The notes under the pieces are model-generated. The model was not told where the DNA came from, searched no databases, and saw only the letters and a list, made by a program, of their open reading frames with translations. From NCBI RefSeq assembly GCF_039521925.1, contig NZ_BAAACY010000099.1, positions 1-64,000 on the forward strand: DNA of 64,000 nt, in the 5' to 3' direction. Shown here one piece after another: positions 52,760 to 61,578 of the stretch. The position numbers were made by a program, and so were the translations under genes. Origin of the DNA: Virgibacillus salarius. GTDB taxonomy: Bacteria; Bacillota; Bacilli; Bacillales; Amphibacillaceae. Numbering within the stretch: the first letter of the stretch is position 1; the number at the start of each line of letters is the position of its first letter.

Positions 52760-53152
52760 TTACCTTCCTCCCCTTAAAGCTGTTTGTAAACTACCAAACT
52801 TACCATTTATGCGGTCGACTAATGCTTGATAATAGATCTGATTTTCTGCTAATTCTGCCATCTCTTTGTCAACATCCACATTATTGCCATTATGACCGTA
52901 AGAAGTGTTTTGCTTCGTAACTGTCTTATAGGAATTAGAATTATTTTGAAAGGAAAGATGTTTAGAATTAGTTCGTTTCGCCTCTATGTTTGAAGCCATT
53001 GCATCGGATAATACATTTTTAAACACGACGTCTTTTGCCTTATAATTTGGTGTGTCAATATTTGCAAGATTCGTTGAAATTGCCCGGTTTTTGGCAGAGG
53101 CATAATTTAACGAATTTTCTAGCGTATGGATAGTTCCACCAAATAGACTCAC
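52760..53152 (-). CDS. flgB: Flagellar basal-body rod protein FlgB
   Basis: A 130-residue proximal rod protein and the first gene of the fla/che operon. NRAISTNLANIDTPNYKAKDV is the N-terminal signature. The C terminus has DVDKEMAELAENQIYYQALVDRI. The start is a GTG with AGGAGGG 6 bases upstream. About 420 bases of non-coding sequence separate it from codY, which is where the fla/che promoters are expected. Confidence 0.96.
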   Translation of the reverse strand: MSLFGGTIHTLENSLNYASAKNRAISTNLANIDTPNYKAKDVVFKNVLSDAMASNIEAKRTNSKHLSFQNNSNSYKTVTKQNTSYGHNGNNVDVDKEMAELAENQIYYQALVDRINGKFGSLQTALRGGR

Positions 53153-53505
53153 ATTGATCCCTCCTAAAAAGTTACGTTTGCATTACGACAGACATAAAAT
53201 ATTGCTTGTCTACGAATAGTTTAAGTCATATGTTTGCCAAAGTCTATTACTTTTCGACATTTTCCTCAGAAAGAACAAAATATGGTTAATTTTGCATAGG
53301 CCAATTTTACCATATTACTACCTATTTTTGTTAATTAATTTTTTTAAACTTGAAAATCGTAAGTTAAAGTAGGATTTTTATGTCGAAATTGCAAGAATAA
53401 CTAAATTTTAAATTATACCTAGTTCTTATGTAATAGAAAATCCTTGTATAAAAAGTCCTGAAATTGACCAAAGATTTACTTGACATTTCATGCATAATTA
53501 CAAAC
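53153..53505 (-). promoter_or_regulatory. Fla/che promoter region upstream of flgB
   Basis: No gene is seen here. Candidate elements on the minus strand: TAAA (53377-53380), then 15 bases, then TACGATTT (53354-53361), which matches the sigma-D -10 consensus GCCGATAT in 5 of 8 positions; and an extended -10 TGG-TAAAAT (53304-53312), with TTAACA (53329-53334) 19 bases before it. A TATAAT near 53409-53414 has only a weak -35. B. subtilis has sigma-A and sigma-D promoters in the same interval, so a similar arrangement is plausible; which one works is unknown. Confidence 0.4.
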
Positions 53506-53536
53506 AAAAAATCCGAAGCAAAATGCTTCGGATTTT
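53506..53536 (-). terminator. Terminator after codY
   Basis: AAAATCCGAAGCA (53508-53520) and TGCTTCGGATTTT (53524-53536) are exact reverse complements with a three-base loop. A T run follows on the minus strand. It lies 36 bases past the codY stop and isolates the fla/che operon from xerC-hslVU-codY. Confidence 0.9.
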
Positions 53537-53572
53537 CTATTATTTTGACTGTATTCTATAATACATATCGTT

Positions 53573-54352
53573 TTATCTTGAACGTAATTTTTCTAATTCA
53601 ACTAAGAAATTATTGTTAAGTACTTTTATATACGTACCTTTCATACCTAAAGAACGAGACTCAATGACACCAGCACTTTCTAATTTTCTAAGCGCATTTA
53701 CAATAACTGATCTTGTGATCCCAACTCTATCTGCAATTTTACTAGCTACGAGTAGACCTTCGTTGCCGTTTAATTCTTCAAAAATGTGATCAATAGCCTC
53801 TAGTTCACTGTATGATAGCGAGCTGATCGCCATTTGAACAACAGCTTTGCTTCTAGCTTCCATTTCAATTTCTTCTGTTTTTTCATGAAGAATTTCCATA
53901 CCAACAACAGTAGCACCGTATTCAGCTAATAGTAGATCATCCTCACTAAAGCTCTCTGTTAACCGTCCTAATACAAGCGTTCCTAATCGCTCTCCGCCAC
54001 CAATAATAGGTACAATCGTAGTTAGGCCTGATTGGAATAATTCACGGTTTTCGACTGGGAAAACAGTTTGTGGACTGTCGATATCTAAGTTAGCTGTAGT
54101 CTCATGAATATTAAATAGTCCCTCCGTGTATGCTTCCGGAAATTGGCGATCCTCTAGCATTGATTTCATTCTCTCATTTTCAATCTCTTGATTGATTGCA
54201 AAGCCTAATAGCTTCCCTCGTCTGCTTAGGATGTAAACATTACCTTTGATAACATCCCTTAAAGAAGCAGACATGTCATTGAAATCAACTGACTTTCCTG
54301 TAGATTTTTGTAGCATAGCATTAATTTTTCTTGCGCGATTTAATAGTTCCAT
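53573..54352 (-). CDS. codY: GTP- and branched-chain-amino-acid-sensing repressor CodY
   Basis: A 259-residue CodY, the global regulator of the adaptation to nutrient limitation. The N-terminal GAF domain binds isoleucine and valine (about 1-155). The C-terminal winged helix has the VASKIADRVGITRSVIVNALRKLESAGV helix-turn-helix, about residues 203-230. The ATG has GGAGG 6 bases upstream. It ends the xerC-hslV-hslU-codY operon, as in B. subtilis, and has a strong terminator. Confidence 0.97.
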   Translation of the reverse strand: MELLNRARKINAMLQKSTGKSVDFNDMSASLRDVIKGNVYILSRRGKLLGFAINQEIENERMKSMLEDRQFPEAYTEGLFNIHETTANLDIDSPQTVFPVENRELFQSGLTTIVPIIGGGERLGTLVLGRLTESFSEDDLLLAEYGATVVGMEILHEKTEEIEMEARSKAVVQMAISSLSYSELEAIDHIFEELNGNEGLLVASKIADRVGITRSVIVNALRKLESAGVIESRSLGMKGTYIKVLNNNFLVELEKLRSR

Positions 54353-54378
54353 AATGATCCTCCATTCAACCTTTTAAA

Positions 54379-55776
54379 TTATAGTATATATTGACTTAAA
54401 TCTTTATTTTTTGCAATAGTACTTAATTTTTCATCGACATATGCTGGAGTTATTTCAATCTTTTCCATCGTCACATCGGGTGCTTCAAAAGAAAGATCCT
54501 CCAGTAATTTTTCCAAAATAGTATGAAGTCGCCTTGCTCCAATATTATCCATTTCCTGATTTACTTGATAAGCTATTTCGGCTAATCTATCTACAGCTTC
54601 GTCTGTAAATACAACATTTATACCTTCTGTTTTCAATAAAGCCTTATATTGTTTTATGAGCGCATTTGATGGTTCCTTTAATATGCGCTTGAAATCTTCT
54701 GTTGATAGTTTATCTAGTTCAACCCGGATTGGAAATCTACCTTGCAATTCCGGAATCAGGTCAGATGGTTTGGACATGTGAAATGCACCAGCAGCTATAA
54801 ATAGCATATGATCTGTTTTAACAGGTCCATGTTTTGTAACTACAGTGGAGCCTTCAATGATCGGTAAAATGTCCCGTTGGACCCCTTCTCTAGATACATT
54901 TGCACTATGCTCCTGTTTACCAGCAACTTTATCTATTTCATCAATAAATAAGATACCTGATTGCTCCGCGAGCTGTACTGCCTCTTGAGCAGCCTCTTCC
55001 ATATCTACAAGCTTGCTTGCTTCTTGCTGAGATAATACTTTTCTTGCTTCTGATACTGGCATTTTTCGTTTCTTCTTCTTTTTGGGCATGAACTGACTGA
55101 AAGCATCCTGCATATTCATCCCCATTTGCTCCATACCAGATCCTTGGAGCATGTCAAACATCGTAGGAGCTTGTTCTTCTATTTCTACCGATACCATATG
55201 GTCTTCTAATTCACCCAGGGCCAATTGATGTTCTACACGTTTCCGCTTATTGCTAATTTCATCATCTTTCGGATCATGATCTCCATCTTCATGATTGTCA
55301 TCTGAATTAGAAGCGAATAACATTTCAAATGGATTTCTAGCATTGTTTTCCTTTTTAGCATGTGGTACTAGGAGATTTACTAGCTTTTTATTTGCTTCTT
55401 TCTCTGCCTTATCTGCAACTTGCTTCATTTTATCTTCTTTTACCATCCGCAAAGACATTTCTACTAAATCACGGACCATGGACTCTACATCTCGACCGAC
55501 ATAGCCCACCTCAGTAAATTTAGTTGCTTCTACTTTGACAAATGGAGCTCCAACTAACTTCGCTAATCGTCTAGCTATCTCCGTTTTCCCAACTCCAGTA
55601 GGACCAATCATTAATATGTTTTTAGGAACAATTTCATCCTTTAGCGATTCATCCAGCTTCATACGACGGTAACGATTGCGTAATGCCACTGCAACGGATC
55701 GCTTAGCGCTGTTTTGACCAATAATAAACTTATCTAACTGTCCCACTATCTGTCTCGGTGTGTAATCAATACCCAT
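54379..55776 (-). CDS. hslU: ATP-dependent protease ATPase subunit HslU (ClpY)
   Basis: A 465-residue AAA+ unfoldase that feeds substrates to HslV. Walker A is in GPTGVGKTEIARR, and the family pore loop appears in the EVGYVGRDVESMVRD segment. Walker B is LFIDEIDKVA; the sensor 2 region has GARRLHTILEKLLEDLSF. The insertion domain (about 110-230) is rich in charged residues. The ATG at 55776 agrees with family starts, although AAGGAGG lies 12 bases upstream, a long spacing. It lies 19 bases after hslV. Confidence 0.95.
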   Translation of the reverse strand: MGIDYTPRQIVGQLDKFIIGQNSAKRSVAVALRNRYRRMKLDESLKDEIVPKNILMIGPTGVGKTEIARRLAKLVGAPFVKVEATKFTEVGYVGRDVESMVRDLVEMSLRMVKEDKMKQVADKAEKEANKKLVNLLVPHAKKENNARNPFEMLFASNSDDNHEDGDHDPKDDEISNKRKRVEHQLALGELEDHMVSVEIEEQAPTMFDMLQGSGMEQMGMNMQDAFSQFMPKKKKKRKMPVSEARKVLSQQEASKLVDMEEAAQEAVQLAEQSGILFIDEIDKVAGKQEHSANVSREGVQRDILPIIEGSTVVTKHGPVKTDHMLFIAAGAFHMSKPSDLIPELQGRFPIRVELDKLSTEDFKRILKEPSNALIKQYKALLKTEGINVVFTDEAVDRLAEIAYQVNQEMDNIGARRLHTILEKLLEDLSFEAPDVTMEKIEITPAYVDEKLSTIAKNKDLSQYIL

Positions 55777-55795
55777 TCTTCCAAAAGGCCTCCTT

Positions 55796-56341
55796 TTAAT
55801 CAAGTACCTCCAGTGTGATGTGATCATTTGTATATACACATATTTCTCCGGCAATTTCTAATGCAGATTGAGCGATCTCCCGTGCAGATAATTGACTCGA
55901 ATACCTTGCTAGAGCTCTTCCAGCACTAAGTGCGTAATTGCCTCCAGAGCCAATAGCCAATATGCCATCATCAGGTTCAATGACCTCACCTGTACCAGAA
56001 ACTAAAAACATACTTTCTTTATTCATTACGATAAGCATAGCTTCCAATTTCCGCAATACCTTATCGCTGCGCCACTCTTTTGCTAATTCTACAGCCGCTC
56101 TTGCAAGATTTCCATTATATGCTTCTAGCTTAGCTTCAAATTTTTCAAAAAGCGTAAATGCATCAGCAACAGATCCAGCAAAGCCAGCAAGTACTTGGCC
56201 TTTATATAAAGTACGAACTTTCTTTGCTTTATGTTTCATAACGACCGCATTTCCTAATGTTACTTGACCGTCACCGCTCATTGCACATTGACCATTATGC
56301 CTTATGGCGAAAATCGTAGTGGCATGCATTTCATTTGTCAC
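55796..56341 (-). CDS. hslV: ATP-dependent protease subunit HslV (ClpQ)
   Basis: A 181-residue HslV peptidase subunit. The sequence around TTIFAIRHNGQCAMSGDGQVTLGN matches the family N terminus, where the catalytic Thr of the E. coli enzyme is at the start of this block. Here the predicted protein has a seven-residue extension MTNEMHA before TTIF, similar to the B. subtilis protein, whose N-terminal residue is a serine. The start is a GTG with AGAGGTG 7 bases upstream. The gene lies 23 bases after xerC and is followed by hslU. Confidence 0.95.
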   Translation of the reverse strand: MTNEMHATTIFAIRHNGQCAMSGDGQVTLGNAVVMKHKAKKVRTLYKGQVLAGFAGSVADAFTLFEKFEAKLEAYNGNLARAAVELAKEWRSDKVLRKLEAMLIVMNKESMFLVSGTGEVIEPDDGILAIGSGGNYALSAGRALARYSSQLSAREIAQSALEIAGEICVYTNDHITLEVLD

Positions 56342-56363
56342 GCCTTCTCACCTCTTTACTCAA

Positions 56364-57275
56364 TTAATAATCATTTGCTCGTGGATGACTTTTCATATAT
56401 ACGCTGCGCAAATGATCTTTTGTAACATGGGTATAAATTTGTGTAGTTGACAAATTCTCATGACCAAGTAATTCCTGAACGCTACGTAAATCTGCACCTT
56501 CATTTAGTAAATGTGTGGCAAAGGTATGCCGTAACTTATGTGGGTGTACATGAACGGTTAACGCAGCTCTTTCGACCATCTTGTTCAATACTTCCCTAAT
56601 TCCACGTGTAGTTATTGGATTTCCCCGATTGTTCAAGAAGACTGCATCCGAAGATTGCTTTGCTTTAGACAATAACGTATTCCTACCATCCTGTATGTAG
56701 GTTTCCAATGCTATTTCAGCAAATTTACCATAAGGAATGTAACGTTCTTTTCTGCCTTTCCCTCTAACAAATACGGTACCAATGAAGAAATCAATATGCT
56801 CCAATGATAGCTGTTGACATTCGCTAACACGCATGCCAGTTGCGTAAAGTAGTTCTAGAATTGCTTGATCTCTTTGACCTAATGGGTTAGTAAGGTCATT
56901 TACCTCAAAAAGCTTCTCCAACTCTTCTTGATACAGAAAACCCGGAATCGTTGTATCCGTTTTTGGCAATTTCACCTGTACAAACGGATTTCCAGTGAGC
57001 ACTTCTTCTCTTTCCAAGTATCGGAAAAAAGTTCGAAGACTAGATATTTTTCTAGATACAGATCTTCTGCTTAGCTGCCGATTATACAAAGTGTTTAGGA
57101 ATAAACGGACAACCCTATGATCTACATCAACTAGACTAGATAAACCTTCTGCTGTTAAGAAATCGAAAAATATTTCCAGATCATTCAGATAATATTTAAC
57201 AGTATATGGCGAAGCGTTTTTTTCTATTTGTAAATACTCCTTAAAGGATTGCCAATAATTCATATAATTATTCAA
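56364..57275 (-). CDS. xerC: Tyrosine recombinase XerC (CodV)
   Basis: A 303-residue tyrosine recombinase that, with XerD, resolves chromosome dimers at dif. An N-terminal SAM-like domain (about 1-95) is followed by the catalytic domain; the first arginine is in ATGMRVSE, and the HxxR and H/W plus Tyr motifs are in HPHKLRHTFATHLLNEGADL, GHENLSTTQIYTHV. Its position before hslVU and codY identifies it as XerC rather than a phage integrase. The start is a TTG with GGGGTG 5-6 bases upstream. TrmFO, which usually precedes it, is absent here. Confidence 0.95.
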   Translation of the reverse strand: MNNYMNYWQSFKEYLQIEKNASPYTVKYYLNDLEIFFDFLTAEGLSSLVDVDHRVVRLFLNTLYNRQLSRRSVSRKISSLRTFFRYLEREEVLTGNPFVQVKLPKTDTTIPGFLYQEELEKLFEVNDLTNPLGQRDQAILELLYATGMRVSECQQLSLEHIDFFIGTVFVRGKGRKERYIPYGKFAEIALETYIQDGRNTLLSKAKQSSDAVFLNNRGNPITTRGIREVLNKMVERAALTVHVHPHKLRHTFATHLLNEGADLRSVQELLGHENLSTTQIYTHVTKDHLRSVYMKSHPRANDY

Positions 57276-57344
57276 ATTTTCACCCCGTTAAGCAGCGAAT
57301 AAATCATAACATAGAAAATAGTGAGAAGCAATAAACTTAACTAA

Positions 57345-57373
57345 ATTGTAACAAAATTCAGAATTGATGTCAC
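57345..57373 (-). promoter_or_regulatory. Sigma-A promoter for xerC-hslVU-codY
   Basis: On the minus strand GTGACA (57368-57373) and TACAAT (57345-57350) are spaced by exactly 17 bases, each matching consensus in 5 of 6 positions. The spacer holds the perfect palindrome AATTCTGAATT (57354-57364), which has the TTCNGAA core of the CodY box. A leader of about 65 bases follows. The rest of the gap up to 57562 shows nothing else convincing. Confidence 0.6.
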
Positions 57374-57562
57374 TTTTAGTTGTTTTTTCCTTTTATAACC
57401 CTATAGAAATAAGGTCATATACTTAGCTCTTGACTGTCAAGTATATATCCTTACCAATGCGTTATTATATCTGTTTCGAAGTCCATAGTCAACAATTTCT
57501 ATTCATATTTCACAATTAAATTTCTATAACAGCTCACATACCATTGATATCGGCTATTTGGA

Positions 57563-57874
57563 TTACTTTATTACACCTAACTTTTTAATTTTCGCTTTTG
57601 TATCTTCTGTTCCAAACTTATATAGTTCATGATATATAGTTATTAAATGGTCACTATACGCAGATCGTTCAGCATCTGCTCCCCATTCATCAAATGGTTT
57701 CACTAAATACTCGATCGCAAGTTCTGCATAGTTGTTTTTTTTCATGAATAACTTCTTAAGCATTTCAATCTCTTTTGCATCAGCTATAATTTCATATTCT
57801 ATACCACTATCAGGAATAGAGATTTCTCGAATATCCTGTGTATCTACAGTTACATAATAATGTTTTTTTGTCAT
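57563..57874 (-). CDS. Uncharacterised protein between topA and xerC
   Basis: A 103-residue protein whose function I do not know. It begins MTKKHYYVTVDTQDIREISI and has a mixed beta-then-helix pattern; residues 30-103 are mostly helical and include PFDEWGADAERSAYSDHL. No membrane segment or cysteine is seen. It resembles small hypothetical proteins of Bacillaceae as I remember them. AAGGAGG lies 8 bases before the ATG, so it is probably translated. It occupies the interval where trmFO is found in B. subtilis, and is bordered by non-coding sequence on both sides. Confidence 0.75.
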   Translation of the reverse strand: MTKKHYYVTVDTQDIREISIPDSGIEYEIIADAKEIEMLKKLFMKKNNYAELAIEYLVKPFDEWGADAERSAYSDHLITIYHELYKFGTEDTKAKIKKLGVIK

Positions 57875-57984
57875 CAGACTTTCCTCCTTATATGCTATTT
57901 AGCCTTTTTTTATACATCTCAAACTACTAGTCCTTCATTAACACATAACATAAAAGTAAAACTGTACTTGCAATCTACTATTCC

Positions 57985-58180
57985 GGTGAAAGCAAGTTGA
58001 ACGAGCCATGAAAGAAAGGACAAGCTTAAACTCAGAAGGCTTGGACCCACTACGGAAAGCAGAAATTATCATACTACGATAGCAAAAAAGCGATGATAAT
58101 AAGAGTACAAAAGCGTAAGCCCCCGATTAGAAACGTAGCGACTGGGGCTAGACACGGCTCAACACGCCCCTATTTATCAG
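57985..58180. repeat. Dispersed intergenic repeat, copy B (topA-57563 gap)
   Basis: Read on the minus strand, this block contains GGGGCGTGTTGAGCCGTGTC, then AGCCCCAGTCGCTACG and GGGGGCT, which pair as a hairpin. The first segment and CCAGTCGCTACG match copy A at 17684-17839 in the same order, but the copy here is inverted. The left part, with GCAAGTTGAACGAGCCATGAAAG, is less clear. There is no gene in 57875-58231 apart from this and the topA terminator. Confidence 0.6.
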
Positions 58181-58185
58181 ACTAC

Positions 58186-58231
58186 AAAAAAGAGCTTCCC
58201 ACAAGTCCCTATTAGACTTATGGGAAAGCTC
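58186..58231 (-). terminator. Strong terminator after topA
   Basis: GAGCTTCCCACAAGTC (58192-58207) and GACTTATGGGAAAGCTC (58215-58231) form a long stem with minor mismatches and a seven-base loop. TTTTTTG follows on the minus strand. It begins at the topA stop. Confidence 0.88.
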
Positions 58232-60310
58232 CTATGTTTGCGGCGCCTCTTTATATTCACATTGCGTACATTGAATTTGTGTTCCTTTTTTCGATTTCTT
58301 CTCAACCAGTAAGTTATCACACTTTGGACATGGTCGAGATATCGGTTTGTCCCAAGAAAGAAAATCACACTCTGGAAATCGGTCACAGCCATAAAACACT
58401 CGACGTTTTTTCGATTTCCTTTCAACAACATTTCCTTCTTTACATTTTGGACACTTCACTCCGATTTCCTTTAATATTGGTTTCGTGTTTCTACATTCAG
58501 GAAAATTAGAGCACGCTAAAAACTTCCCATAGCGTCCCATTTTATAAACCATTTCATGCCCACAATTTTCGCATTCAATACCGGCAGGCTCATCCTTGAT
58601 TTCAATTTTTTCCATTTCTTGCTCTGCTTTTTCCAAGCGCTTTGCAAAATCTGTATAAAATTGATCAATAATCGTAATCCACTCTGTTTTTCCTTCTTCA
58701 ATAGCATCCAAATCGCCTTCCATTTTAGCTGTGAAAGCAACATCAATAATCTTAGGGAAAAACTCTTCCATTATTTCTGAAACAATTGATCCCAATTCCG
58801 TAGGTATAAAGCGTTTGTTATCAATACTTACATAACCTCTACGTTGAATTGTGTCTAAAGTCGGAGCATATGTGGAAGGTCGTCCAATTCCTAGCTCCTC
58901 CATTGTCTTAACTAGCCTTGCCTCTGTATATCTTGGAGGTGGCTGTGTAAAGTGTTGATTTGGCTTTATATCATTAGCTGTTACTTCCATACCTTCAGAT
59001 AATTCTGGAAGAAACTTATTATCTTCTTTTTTATTATCGTCCGTCCCCTCAATATATACTTTCATAAATCCTTTGAATTTAATCTTAGAACCCGTTGCTC
59101 TGAACTCCACTAAATTATTTAAAAGGTGTACAGTCATTGTATCCATTACAGCAGGTGCCATTTGACTTGCTAAAAACCGTTCCCATATTAATTTGTACAA
59201 CCTAAACTGATCTCTAGAAAGTATTGGCTTTAAGGATTTAGGATCCCTGCCGACTGATGTAGGTCGAATTGCTTCATGGGCATCCTGTGCACCCTCTGAC
59301 TTTTTCTGTTTTTTATTTATACCTAGATACGTTTTCCCATATTGGTCAATAATATAATCCTTTGCTTCCCCTTTAGCTGTATCGGAGATACGCGTTGAAT
59401 CAGTACGCATATACGTAATTAAACCTGTTATTCCCCCCGCTTTTTTTCCAAGGTCAATTCCCTCATATAACTGTTGGGCAATCATCATCGTTTTCTTGGC
59501 TTTGAAATTCAGTTTTCTCGCTGCTTCTTGTTGTAATGAAGATGTTGTAAAAGGTAACGCAGGATTACGTCTTCTTTCTTTTTTCTTTACTTTATCAACT
59601 TTGAATTTTTTCCCCTTGATTTCTTTTAGAATATCGTTTACGTCTTGTTTTGTCTTCAATTCTTTCTTTTTACCTTTAATTCCATAAAAAGATCCCTCAA
59701 AAACATCCTTATCCTTTTGAAATTGTCCTTCAATTGACCAATATTCTTCAGGTTTAAAGTTTTCAATTTCTTTTTCTCTGTCAATTACAAGTTTTACAGC
59801 TACAGATTGAACACGTCCAGCGCTCAAGCCTTTTTTCACTTTTTTCCATAGAAGTGGACTTATATTGTACCCCACAAGCCGATCCAGAATCCTTCTAGCC
59901 TGTTGAGCATCCACTAAATCCATATCAATAGATCTTGGATGTTTAAAAGAATCTTTAATAGCATCTTTTGTTATTTCATTAAATACAACACGACATTCGG
60001 AATGCTCATCAACATCTAATATATGTGCTAGATGCCATGCAATCGCCTCACCTTCTCTATCAGGGTCGGCTGCAAGATAAACCTTTTTAGCTTTTTTTGC
60101 TGCTGATTTTAAGTCTTTGACTACATCACCTTTACCGCGAATCGTAATATACTTTGGTTTATATTCATTTTCTGTATCGACAGCCATTTGACTTTTTGGT
60201 AAATCCCGAACATGCCCCATGGATGCTTTTACTTTGTATTTTTTCCCTAAATAGCGTTCAATTGTTTTTGCCTTTGCAGGTGATTCTACGATTACTAGAT
60301 AATCTGACAT
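58232..60310 (-). CDS. topA: DNA topoisomerase I
   Basis: A 692-residue type IA topoisomerase that relaxes negative supercoils. The TOPRIM domain starts at LVIVESPAKAKTIERYLG (5-22) and has ADPDREGEAIAWHL (81-94). The active-site tyrosine is Y300 in GLITYMRTDSTRIS. Three C-terminal zinc-finger blocks with CENCGHEM...C...C, CPKCKEGN...C...C and CPKCDNLL...CTQC follow. The start at 60310 has GGGAGG 7 bases upstream; a 37-residue upstream extension is not supported. A terminator follows, and the usual trmFO does not. Confidence 0.97.
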   Translation of the reverse strand: MSDYLVIVESPAKAKTIERYLGKKYKVKASMGHVRDLPKSQMAVDTENEYKPKYITIRGKGDVVKDLKSAAKKAKKVYLAADPDREGEAIAWHLAHILDVDEHSECRVVFNEITKDAIKDSFKHPRSIDMDLVDAQQARRILDRLVGYNISPLLWKKVKKGLSAGRVQSVAVKLVIDREKEIENFKPEEYWSIEGQFQKDKDVFEGSFYGIKGKKKELKTKQDVNDILKEIKGKKFKVDKVKKKERRRNPALPFTTSSLQQEAARKLNFKAKKTMMIAQQLYEGIDLGKKAGGITGLITYMRTDSTRISDTAKGEAKDYIIDQYGKTYLGINKKQKKSEGAQDAHEAIRPTSVGRDPKSLKPILSRDQFRLYKLIWERFLASQMAPAVMDTMTVHLLNNLVEFRATGSKIKFKGFMKVYIEGTDDNKKEDNKFLPELSEGMEVTANDIKPNQHFTQPPPRYTEARLVKTMEELGIGRPSTYAPTLDTIQRRGYVSIDNKRFIPTELGSIVSEIMEEFFPKIIDVAFTAKMEGDLDAIEEGKTEWITIIDQFYTDFAKRLEKAEQEMEKIEIKDEPAGIECENCGHEMVYKMGRYGKFLACSNFPECRNTKPILKEIGVKCPKCKEGNVVERKSKKRRVFYGCDRFPECDFLSWDKPISRPCPKCDNLLVEKKSKKGTQIQCTQCEYKEAPQT

Positions 60311-60493
60311 TTCTTTTCCTCCCATAAATGAGGTTACCACTAGTACTGATAAGTCCCTCACAACAAGGTAGAATACCTTGAAAAGTAGTACATTGATAAA
60401 ATACATTTCATTGTCTTGCATATATATACTTATTCATCACAAGCATTAAAGCGGATACTTTTTTCACTCAAAAAAATTTAGAAATCTTCACTA

Positions 60494-60522
60494 ATATTAA
60501 ATATATACGTTTCATTTGTCAA
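60494..60522 (-). promoter_or_regulatory. Candidate sigma-A promoter for topA
   Basis: On the minus strand a perfect TTGACA (60517-60522) and TAATAT (60494-60499) are spaced by 17 bases. A second TTGACA at about 60574-60579 has no good -10. The predicted start is roughly 175 bases before topA. Nothing else is seen in 60311-60656. Confidence 0.6.
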
Positions 60523-60656
60523 ACATACTGAAATAAATGACCCAAGATTTGTAAAAGTTTTCCTTACAAAAATGTACCATGTCAAAGAATATTAGTAAAA
60601 TATCAATGATATAACTTTATTTTTAATCGGCCTATTTCTGCTTTTTTATTAGATAT

Positions 60657-61547
60657 CTACCCATACGTATTTTGCAATCTTTCCCATTCTTCACGAATAT
60701 CCTCTTCATGAATAACTAATTTCGCACCATCTTGGATCATTTTATGACAACCTCTAGTTTGCTCCATTAGTGGTGAACCAGGAACAGCAAAAACGTCTCT
60801 CCCTTGTTCCAAGGCTTGATCAACTGTTATTAGTGTACCACTCTTTTCAGTTGCCTCAATAACTAATGTACCAAAGCTTAAACCGCTTATTATCCTATTC
60901 CTTTCTGGAAAATGGTGACGAGCAGGGGGAGTAGTTGGTGGATACTCAGATAAAACTAATCCTCGTTTAGTCAGTTCTTGATATAATCGGATATTTTCCT
61001 TGGGATAAATATATTGAAACCCTCCACCAAGTACGGCAATTGTATGTCCACTTAGACTTAGAGTAACTTCATGAGCAAAACGGTCAATACCAATTGCCAT
61101 ACCACTTACTATCACCCATCCCTGCCTAACTAACGGTGGGATAATTGTCCGTACCTTTCCCATAGCTTCTCTAGAGGGTTTCCTCGTTCCAATTACACTT
61201 AAGGCTGGTGCTTGTGTTAACAAAGATATGTTTCCTAAGGCGTATAAAACAAACGGAGGATCTTTTATCGTTTTTAATAAAGGTGAAAAGTTGTTATCTA
61301 GAAGGGTTATAACGTGATAGTTATGCAAGTCTGTTTCTATTTGCTCTATTAGGGGCTCCGAGTGGAGATCATTATATAACATTGAAGCATTATTCAGAGG
61401 AAGGTGATACAAACGGTTCATTGCTGCAGAAGATAATTTGTAGATCTCTGTGAGGGTAGAATCAATAAGAAGTAGCTTTCTAATCCATCGCCTTGTAATA
61501 CCTCGACATCGAGTAATATGAATTAATCGAAACCGAAAATCCGTCAA
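60657..61547 (-). CDS. dprA: DNA processing protein DprA (Smf)
   Basis: A 296-residue DprA, which loads RecA on incoming single-stranded DNA during transformation. The Rossmann-like domain has SVIGTRKPSREAMGKV, VSGMAIGIDRFAH, GGGFQYIYPKEN, and the FPERNRIISGLS and EATEKSGTLITVDQALEQGRDVFAVPG segments, all diagnostic. The start is uncertain: a TTG at 61547 has GAAGGG 10-11 bases upstream, a GTG three codons earlier has it too close. It lies between sucD and topA, as in B. subtilis. Confidence 0.94.
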   Translation of the reverse strand: MTDFRFRLIHITRCRGITRRWIRKLLLIDSTLTEIYKLSSAAMNRLYHLPLNNASMLYNDLHSEPLIEQIETDLHNYHVITLLDNNFSPLLKTIKDPPFVLYALGNISLLTQAPALSVIGTRKPSREAMGKVRTIIPPLVRQGWVIVSGMAIGIDRFAHEVTLSLSGHTIAVLGGGFQYIYPKENIRLYQELTKRGLVLSEYPPTTPPARHHFPERNRIISGLSFGTLVIEATEKSGTLITVDQALEQGRDVFAVPGSPLMEQTRGCHKMIQDGAKLVIHEEDIREEWERLQNTYG

Positions 61548-61578
61548 TACGTACACATCCCTTCAAAAATTAGAGAAG

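Noticed and set aside
56364..57275. Reading the tyrosine recombinase as a phage integrase
   Set aside because: Its neighbours hslV, hslU and codY, its size and its sequence fit the housekeeping XerC, and no attachment site or phage gene is near.
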